Positions 34,148 to 41,692 of a stretch of DNA of 41,692 nucleotides are shown piece by piece (the stretch's first letter is position 1; each line of letters begins with the position of its first letter). Under the pieces are notes generated by a model. That model did no database searches and was not told the origin of the DNA. It worked only from the letters and a program-made list of their open reading frames with translations. The DNA lies in NCBI GenBank assembly GCA_014925825.1, contig JACGCK010000323.1, positions 1 through 41,692 of the forward strand, in the 5' to 3' direction. Made by a program: the position numbers and the translations under genes. Source of the DNA: Pholiota molesta. Lineage: Eukaryota; Basidiomycota; Agaricomycetes; Agaricales; Strophariaceae.

Positions 34148-37100
34148 ATGACTTCGTCAAACCAGAGCGTTCCTCAACCCACCGTCACTGATGCGCCTTA
34201 TCGATATCAGGAAGAGGTATTCGAAAAGGCTCAACAAGGTCATTTTTAACAAAAACAATTACAACTATTTGACACTTATACCTCTTCTGCAGGCAATGTG
34301 ATCGCCGCCCTAAACACTGGTTCAGGGAAAACTCTCATAAGTTTGCTTCTTATCAAGTGGATTACCTCCCAAGAATCATCGCGAGGGAAGGTTGTTATTT
34401 TTCTCGTGCCCAAAGTCACTCTCGTCGTTCAGCAATGGGAATATTTAAAGAATCGAACACCTTTGAGGATCGGTAAACTCCATGGTGCTATAGAAGCTAG
34501 TCGCAGCTTGAGCGATAGGGTTGGGTGGAAGAAACTATTCAACAATCATGATGTTTTCGTAATGACTGGTACCGCGCTATTCAACTTTGATTGTGGTTCA
34601 ATATCATTCTAACGCGACGACTTAGCCCAAATCTTTCTCAACATCTTGACTCATTCGCTGTGGAGTCTCGATAAAGTTTCGCTCATGGTATTCGACGAAT
34701 GCCACCACGCTAGGAAGAATCATCCATATAACGGTATCATGCGCGAGTATTTCGAAGTTAGCCTGGCCTCTTCAAGACCCAAAATATTCGGGATGACCGC
34801 ATCACCAATTTGGAACGTGAAGAACCCATTGGTCTCAATTGCCACGCTGGAGGCGAACTTGGATGCGAAAGTCATCAGTGTCGTTGAAAATGTGGACGAG
34901 CTCATTAAAAATTCTCCCAAAGCTACAGAAGTGAGTTAATACCGCCTTCCAAGCAGATTGCCCATGAACCATATCTGTAGCTGGTAATACACTATCCCGA
35001 CCCTCCTGACAACTACAACTATCCTTCTCCGACAATCTATGAATGTCTTAGAGTCATCTCTCAAGACGTATGGAACCAACTGGATATCCCATGGCAAAAA
35101 ACGGAAGTTCGATACCTCTCTACCCTATGGAATGTCGGGCCATACTGCGCTTCATTGTTTCTTTATTTAGAGATACAACATCACCTAGAAATGATTCTCA
35201 TGGAACATAAGGGCCAATTGCTGGAAGGCATACTTGATCAAACCGAGATGGAGAGCGTCATATCAATGTCGGCACCACAGTCAAAGCCACTACCCGAGGA
35301 TCTCTTTCTAATACTTGACATCATCGACGATTTCAAGTCTTTCTTCCCTTCGAACATGAAGTCGCCATTGATTCCAATTTCTGTCACTCTCGATTGGTGC
35401 ACACCAAAGTCAAGATCCTCGTTGATATTTGCTTGGTCACTACACCGATCGTCTGCGTTCCAAGGCATCATTTTTGTTGAGCAACGACAAATTGCATCCA
35501 CATTAGCGAAGGTCCTTCAAGTCATTCCGGAGTTATCAGGAAAGATAAAATGCGCGTTCATTGTAGGGAAGGCGTCAACAGCGACGGGGTTTCGAAGCAA
35601 ACGGATCGATTTCATGGGAATCCTCTGGAACTCTTTCGCAAGCGCTCTTCAACATTCGTACGTCCAACAACTTCAGCTTCCTCATTTCCTGATTTATCAA
35701 CCTTCTCTCCAGTCTTGCAACGTCTGTGGCAGAAGAAGGATTGGATTTTCCTGTAAGTTCTTATCTTTGCCCTGTTATGTTCTTTTTTCATTCCAAATCA
35801 GGACTGCGAGCTTGTGGTTCGGTTCGACGAGTTACACCATATGGTGGGATACGTTCAATCACGGGGCAGAGCAAGGAATAGAAGAGCTGCTACGTTCATC
35901 GTTATGATCCAAGAGAACGACATCGCACAAATGCAGCGGTTCCGCAATCTCCAAGTGCAAGAGCCGAAAGTAAATCTGGAATATCAAACACGCCACGCCA
36001 ATATACAAGATGATGACGAAGACGAGGACGACGATGGTGATGACGTCTCTCATCAAGCTGATCTTCTGGAACGAGAACGATATGTGGAACCTTCCACAGG
36101 CGCTACGATAACTTACGACAACTCATTGAATTTGCTCAACTATTTATGCTCTATCATTCCTCGGGATGCGTTTACGGCTCCGCACAAGCCAAAATATACA
36201 GAAGGCTTTATAGCGACCTCCGTCTTCCTCGCGCACTACCCCTCTCTCTAAACGACTTGTCGTACGTTGGACCTCCTAAACGATCCTACAAGGAAGCCAA
36301 ACGAGCGGTCGCTTTATGGCGGTACGCGACTTCGAAAGTTGAATGTCTTCAATGAATACCTTCTCCCTGTCTCGACCACCTCGGACGACATCCCGGAACC
36401 TGCATTCAAAAGGGCTTGGGAAAAATCAACCCATCAGAACATCCCGCCAATGATCAGCGTCCCTGTCCGAGATCCTTGGTGTATTAGCGACAAATTGTGG
36501 CTCCATCCTATCGTTATCGATAACTTGGCTGTTGCTGGACTGATTACTGGGACAGCACTTCTGCCTGAAGAAGCGACCATTGGAAACTATCATGTTGAAA
36601 CACTTCCAGCGAAGGTACTAGTCTTCGACAAAGACTCGGAACATGAATGCAGAGCCCAGATGAAGGAGTTTACGAGGCTTGGAATTTGGTACAACAACAC
36701 TTCGAGTCCATTCTCTTCCTCACTCAGCCTTTATGTCGTGCCAATCACGGAAGATCAACTGCCTGATTTTGAAGCCATTCAACGGCTTCTGGATAACCCG
36801 CGAGGGAGCGAGGATTGGAGTCAAATCTCGGACGTGCACTGCGACAACCTCATTGTCCTCAATCGCTATCGTGTCGGCACTACTTATCTGTTACGAAAAT
36901 TACGACATGACCTATCGCCTATGTCTGTCCTCCTCCTGGATCTCGCGAGAGTACACATCCGACATATAGGGATTTCTGGCTCACGAATTGGTCCAGAAAA
37001 AAGTACCTAGTCGCTGTGCCCACCGATGGGCCACTGTTGGAGACATCAGTTCTTTCCCGATCAAACATTGGAACATACCATTTTGATTCTTCTCCATCTG

Positions 37101-38835
37101 AACTAATCCCCACTCAATCAGTGCGCGATGGTCGTTTGTTACCTCAAGGATCATCTGCCTGGCTTCCGTTATCAATTCGAGTTCGTCAAGCCTTCGAGTC
37201 TTACCCGTGCTTTGCCACCGCATGGCGCATGCTTACAGGGTTCGCTGCGCACGAGCCGAGCTAGGTCTAGCATTCATTCCAGCCAACTTGATACAGAAGC
37301 GTTCACAATCCCATCAGCACTATTTCCTTTCAGTAATCAACGCTTGGAGACTCTCGGAGATGCCGTTCTGCAACTTTGCACACTGTACATCTTCTCAACC
37401 AGTATCCCAATCGTCATGAAGGCCAATTGTCGTTGCTCAGGCAGAAGATCGTCAGCAACAAATACTTAATGCGTCGTGCTTTGGACCTTGGTCTAGATTC
37501 CTTCGTCAATTGCGAAACCCCCAGTGTTTATAGGTGGAGATACGTCTAGAAAGTGATTCGATTTGCTACGATCAAACAACGCCGAATAGATATATACAAG
37601 AGAATATCCTCGACGAAGCCTGCAGGATTGCATGGAAGCGCTTCTGGGGGCCAGCTTCGTCACTGGCGGTATTTCCCTATCGCTTCAAACGGGCAGCGCT
37701 CTGGGACTCGTATTTGGAGGACCTTTACCATGGACCATGCGGTACCGCATTCACACGGAACCTACTGAAATCAGTGCCCTTTTCACCGGTTTGGAGGATC
37801 TGCTTGGATATAAATTTCGACATAATCACCTTCTGCTGGAGAGCCTTACTCATCCTTCTGTCTTGTATTCAGAGGCGCCTTCGTATCAACGTTTAGAATT
37901 TTTAGGCGATGGTGTGTTCTCTCTTTTTGTGATTTTCTCAAAATTGAATTGACGCGAATCACTCTAGCTATACTTGATTTAGTGGTTGTCAAATATCTGT
38001 ATGACAAATACCCAGAAGCTACCTCCCACCAACTCGCCCTTCCGCGTACGAAGGCCATATGCGCAGCGACTTTGGCCAATATCGCAGTCAGGAAACTCGG
38101 CCTTCACAATCGTATGCTCTTGAATAACTTGGATTTGAATGTGGCAATTGAACATTACGCGCCTATCCTTGCTGGCGTATCCGGCGCCGAAATTGTACGA
38201 TCGGGATGGAAATTCGACCCTCCTAAAGCTCTTAGTGACATTTTGAGAGCTTGATTGGAGCCGTGCTCGTTGATTCGGGCTATGATTATGATAAGACTGC
38301 GAGCATTGTGGAATATGTCATGGACGACGTCCTTGAGGCACTCTCGCCAGATATTGCCAAGGATCCTGTATCAGAGGTCATGGAGTGGGTGGCAAAAAGT
38401 GGATGCAGGCAACTCGCCTTCAAGTAGGTGTTTTCCTAAGCGTCGAGTTATTTACAAACTGCTGATTAGTTCTTTAGGACGGAGCTCAAGACAACCGAAC
38501 GATGGGAACGTCAAGGCATCACTGTGGTGGTGCATGAGCAAGTTATTGTTGGCCCAATAGTCTCTGCAAGTCTCACCGTCGCAAAATTCCTCGCCGCTGA
38601 TCGCGCACTGGCCATCCTCAAGGATTCGGAATCAGAAAAATCGTTAACGTCCCTGTGTGACTGTGCCTTGTCCATGGACACCATGCGTTCGAGTCTACCG
38701 GTCACTGGGCCCGGCTCTCTTCTTGTTGATTCTGCAGAATTGTTCGTTGACACCGATGATCTATTAGATAAAGATATTCAAGAGGTCGCCGACATTCTCA
38801 CTAGGACACTTCCAGAGATTGATGAGGCAACATGA
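34148..38835 (+). CDS. DCL: Dicer-like RNase III (RNAi), frame interrupted by apparent 1-base deletions
   Basis: Domains in order. Helicase: APYRYQEEVFEKAQQ, Walker A NTGSGKTLIS (34310-34340), DECHH box with VFDECHHARKNHPYNG, GMTASP, then GIIFVEQRQIASTLAKVLQV and VQSRGRARNR. Dicer-dimerisation domain: LLNYLCSIIPRDAFTAPHKP and PPKRSYKEAKRAVA. Platform/PAZ-like region (36360-37100). RNase IIIa: NQRLETLGDAVLQLCT and LQDCMEALLGASF. RNase IIIb: YQRLEFLGD (intron 37912-37967) and IGAVLVDSGYD. A short dsRBD-like end follows (GPIVSASLTVAKFLAADRAL). Catalytic Glu/Asp of both RNase III domains are present. It cuts long dsRNA into siRNA. First exons: 34148-34238, 34293-34568, 34626-34930, from 34981. 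Breaks occur around 35400-35650, 36210-36330, 36945, 37130-37260, 37400 and 38243, the last lacking a G of GG before AGAGC. Whether these are errors or decay cannot be settled here. Confidence 0.92.
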
Positions 38836-39302
38836 CTTTGAGGAGATATCGAGCTGATAGCAGGTGTTAGGTTGTTCAGATATGTTGACTGAACATGGCA
38901 CTTTAATCTTGTATTGGATTGCCATTGTCAGTCAAGATATTGAGTGCAGCAAACCGATTGTTTTGAATATAAGAAGCGTAAAAGAACAATGTATGTATAT
39001 AATATCAGATGTGCGAATGCGAACCATACAAACAATTTAAATGAAGATGCACACATCCTGTACACATCCGAAATACGAGCATGATCCACGATCTTCCACG
39101 ATGCAGCCTCGAGCAGGTCTTGAGCTTGAGCCATCACTAATGCTTCTCGGAATTGCTGCCGAACACATCGTTCTACTTACTAAGTAATGCGGTGACAGCG
39201 TAGGGCGACCAAAGGGCGACTCGCTGTTCTATACTTACTTCCGAGTCATCTCAAGAGATCTTGGCTGGAGTCCTGATTAGCAACTAGTACATCCTATACT
39301 GA
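38836..39302. other. Intergenic region downstream of Dicer
   Basis: No gene supported; presumably the Dicer 3' UTR and the DNA into which the small inverted-repeat element inserted. Confidence 0.4.
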
Positions 39303-39641
39303 CACGGCGGACATTCAACTGTCAGGTCGTGCCGGCACTTGCGCTGTTAGGCTATTGTTTTGTGGCTGTTAGTTGGCTGTTAGGTCGCTGTTAGGTATCT
39401 AGCGAGGTAATATTAGTGGTCACAGGCTCAGTTGTCACGCTCTCGTGTATCAACAAATGTAATACTCATGTAGACTATTGTATAAGCAGGGTCTTAACAA
39501 ATCTAAGGCGGCACAGAGTGACAGCAGATACTGTGACCAAATATTACCTTGCTTGTTACCTGACAAGCAACCTAACAATAACCTAACAGAAACCTAACAG
39601 CGCAAGTATCGGCACGACCTGACAGTTAAATGTCCGCCGTG
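39303..39641. mobile_element. 339-bp MITE-like element with 49-bp terminal inverted repeats
   Basis: Termini 39303-39351 and 39593-39641 are inverted repeats of 49 bases with three mismatches, beginning CACGGCGGACATT. TGA flanks both ends (39300-39302 and 39642-39644), a likely 3-bp target duplication. Just inside lie subterminal repeats: four GCTGTTAG copies on the left (39343-39395) and three CCTAACA copies on the right (39571-39600), the same motif inverted. No coding capacity. CAC termini, a 3-bp duplication and subterminal repeats recall CACTA-type non-autonomous elements; the assignment is inference. Confidence 0.85.
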
Positions 39642-39674
39642 TGAGGTTGTACTTGGTCGCAATCATTCGTAGCC

Positions 39675-40705
39675 ATGGGGTCAGCATTTCGTGTCTCTCC
39701 CAGCTTTCTAAATGGTTTGAAGGCGCTCTTTCCTGAAAATACGGGCTCTCGAATCGGATCTACAACCACGACAGAGTCAAGTGTGTATTAAATTTCTCAA
39801 CATTTGATATTCACAGCAACGCGATGATGACACTTCTTGAACACCTCTTTTTAGTTTTAAGGAATCCATGGTATATTGTCGCTGCGGTTGCTTTCAGCGC
39901 AAGTAACAGGCCAGAAGCTATTCCCCGCGTTTTCGAACACGTTTTGGAGGACATCAAGTCGAGCAGTTCAAGTCAAAGCGGGACGAAGCCAGACAACAAA
40001 CTGCTTGCACAAAAATTGCGAGAAGCCCTTTTCAAATCCGGGCTCATCAGTGGATATCCTAAGGTAGGGACCCTATTTTATTTAACTAGAATCGACCTAC
40101 AAGATGATCTAATGGATAAATTCCGTAGGCTATCAATGGCCTAAATCTTTACATGAAGCAATGCCGGAAGAATTGAGAGACACGAAAATTCAACGGTACG
40201 TTGAGTTGTCTTTCATGTCATCCAATCTACTTGGTCAAATACCTGTCTATTCTAGTGATCCGAATGCTCCTCTTGCAGACTATGAAATCAATGGACAGTC
40301 TCTATGGCGTTCAGTCTACGGAGAAAAGGCGGATTCAGTACAGGGATTACTTGACTCGATCTACCCAGATATGGGTGAGTTCCAGCTGTCGCGTGTTCTT
40401 CCCTTTAACCTAATAATTTCGTAGGATGGTTCTCAAAAACAATTGGGTACGGTCTGGTCTACGGTCACACAGATATCCTTGCTGCTCTCGAAACTTCTTA
40501 TACCCTGGTGGCAGCCCTGATTGCTGGTGACACTCCTCAACAGATCGCCTGGCATCTCGACGGTGCTCAGAGAGGCGGTGCTTCCTTCGAAGAAGTACGC
40601 GCGGTGAGAGAACTTTCGATAAGAGTCGCAGAGTTTTCTGGGGTCCAATGGCGGCATACCATTCCCGAGGTGGAAGCGGCGAAATTTGAGTATGTAGAGG
40701 ATTAA
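39675..40705 (+). CDS. AhpD / carboxymuconolactone-decarboxylase-like protein
   Basis: Five exons (39675-39780, 39855-40063, 40129-40195, 40256-40374, 40425-40705) code for 260 residues once one A is restored at about 40146 (CTAAA[A]TCT). Recognisable stretches: LRNPWYIVAAVAFSASNRPE, ALFKSGLISGYPKAINGL, LHEAMPEELRDTK, QSLWRSVYGEKADSVQGLLD, YPDMGWFSKTIGYGLVYG, LETSYTLVAALIAGDTPQQI and HLDGAQRGGASFEEVRAVRE. These fit the all-helical AhpD-like fold. The family has peroxidase/decarboxylase members, but the usual CxxC of AhpD is not visible (the helix has S-G-Y in its place), so enzymatic activity is uncertain. Fungal relatives include peroxisomal proteins; I see no C-terminal peroxisomal signal (end VED). 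The start lies 30 bases after the small inverted-repeat element. Confidence 0.8.
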
Positions 40706-41692
40706 TGTTTTAACAGGTGATATACCAAGGTATTGGTAGGCTACTTCCATGCGAACAAACTTAGTAGTCAACAATCTGGAGCGTTCCAGTCATGTCATAT
40801 CCTAGAATTGTCCTAGAATGGTACCTGCATGAAGCTGGAAGCCAGTTCCATATATCGGATAACGCATTTCAAGGCTCCCATGAACCTTGATCAGTCTATA
40901 AATTTGTACGGTGTGAGGAAATAATTCAGGAAAGAACGAGGAAATATGTGGCGAACCAATGCATTCTCTCCCAAATTCTACTCAAATGCAAGCCGGTACC
41001 ACTATATTTTCGCCTTTGTACCTTGGAAAAGCAAAATTTGAAAGAACTCCAGGTGAAATAAAAGGCCCAAATTTCAGCGACCAACTAAGTATGTTGAACG
41101 GGAATTGGAGGCGCGAGAGTTCGAAGACCAGAAGTATAAGTTTTCACAGCATTCAGGATTCCAGCACCAGCAAAGATCAGATTAATGCAGTCAAAATGAG
41201 ACGGGATACAAGGTTCCAAATGTTGATGAGATGTCCTCAATGATAACTAGAGTCTTGCTTCAAGAGTCAACAAAGGTCAACGATAAAGTTAATGTTCAGT
41301 GGACGCAGTTTGGACAGCAAGCCGAAATTTGCCAAGCCTTTCGGCAACCGGCGCTAACATTGCCGCGGAGTTGTTCAACAAACATCACGTGAAAACGCGC
41401 GCTAATTTGATGCGTATGAACTACAGTGAGCGCTGAGCGCTGAAGATCGCGAAGCGCCGCACATTGAGATTGAGATGAATTATAGAAATTGGGTTGGTAG
41501 ACTACCTAATAGATTACCAGGCAGACGTTGGCGCGTCCACCGCCCGACTCCGCAACCGCCGCATCGGCCCAGACTCGTCCAGAACCTGGAACAGAGTCAC
41601 AGCCTCAGACAACTCACAGCAGTATTTGAGGCTCTGCTTTCCATGGATTCATCTTCCAGATGGCACTGTTGCCATTGCAATGTACAATTGTA
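40706..41692. other. Terminal region, no supported gene
   Basis: Short open frames only (the longest, 40959-41243, has no recognisable content). The sequence may include the 3' UTR of the AhpD-like gene and part of the next gene's flank. Confidence 0.35.

Noticed and set aside
39303..39641. hAT or Mutator origin of the small element
   Set aside because: No 8- or 9-bp duplication can be found at its ends; only the 3-bp TGA fits.
40959..41243. 94-codon frame near the right end
   Set aside because: No domain, no splice context and ordinary intergenic composition.

Overview
The window is genomic DNA of a filamentous basidiomycete, most likely an Agaricomycete (mushroom-forming) fungus. Genes are broken by many GT-AG introns of about 50-70 nt. 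The products are eukaryotic housekeeping and RNAi proteins, and two loci carry a DUF6535-like membrane domain, a family I know only from basidiomycetes.

Layout. 1-3572: upstream DNA and an intact 12-exon VPS1 dynamin gene. 4540-5726: a huge, almost perfect palindrome (two 560-bp arms, 67-bp loop) with 3-bp flanking duplications, a non-coding fold-back transposon. 6698-7875: TATA-binding protein. About 8757-10545: a secreted-type GH5 exo-beta-1,3-glucanase. 10670-18550 and 24410-32540: two copies of a segmental duplication of about 7.8 kb. Each holds a giant minus-strand gene for a membrane protein (four-TM DUF6535-like N-terminus plus about 18 HEAT-like repeats, essentially one exon per repeat) and, convergent to it, the 3' part of an F-box-type gene. 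Only the copy at 23881-25091 keeps most of that F-box gene; the other is a remnant. Between the duplicates lie a conserved basidiomycete protein of unknown function with its partial tandem duplicate (18720-20389), an acidic F-box-like protein (21068-22184), a small ORF and a small lysine/glutamate-rich protein (23004-23754). 32657-33636 is a phosducin-like PLP2 gene, divergent from a Dicer-like gene (34148-38835). 39303-39641 is a small non-autonomous inverted-repeat element inserted just before an AhpD/carboxymuconolactone-decarboxylase-like gene (39675-40705). The last kilobase shows nothing convincing.

A caution runs through the window. Several deeply conserved genes (TBP, PLP2, AhpD-like, GH5, Dicer, HEAT copy B) need single missing bases restored to read through. 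In PLP2 and the AhpD-like gene exactly one base restores an exact open frame, and many of the sites are short homopolymers. This points to consensus undercalls at least as much as to pseudogenes. VPS1, HEAT-copy-A exon 3 and the palindrome arms show no such indels.

Most unusual features: the fold-back element near a Dicer gene, the exon-per-repeat HEAT solenoid fused to a four-TM DUF6535-like domain and duplicated in tandem, and the inverted-repeat element only 30 bp from a start codon.
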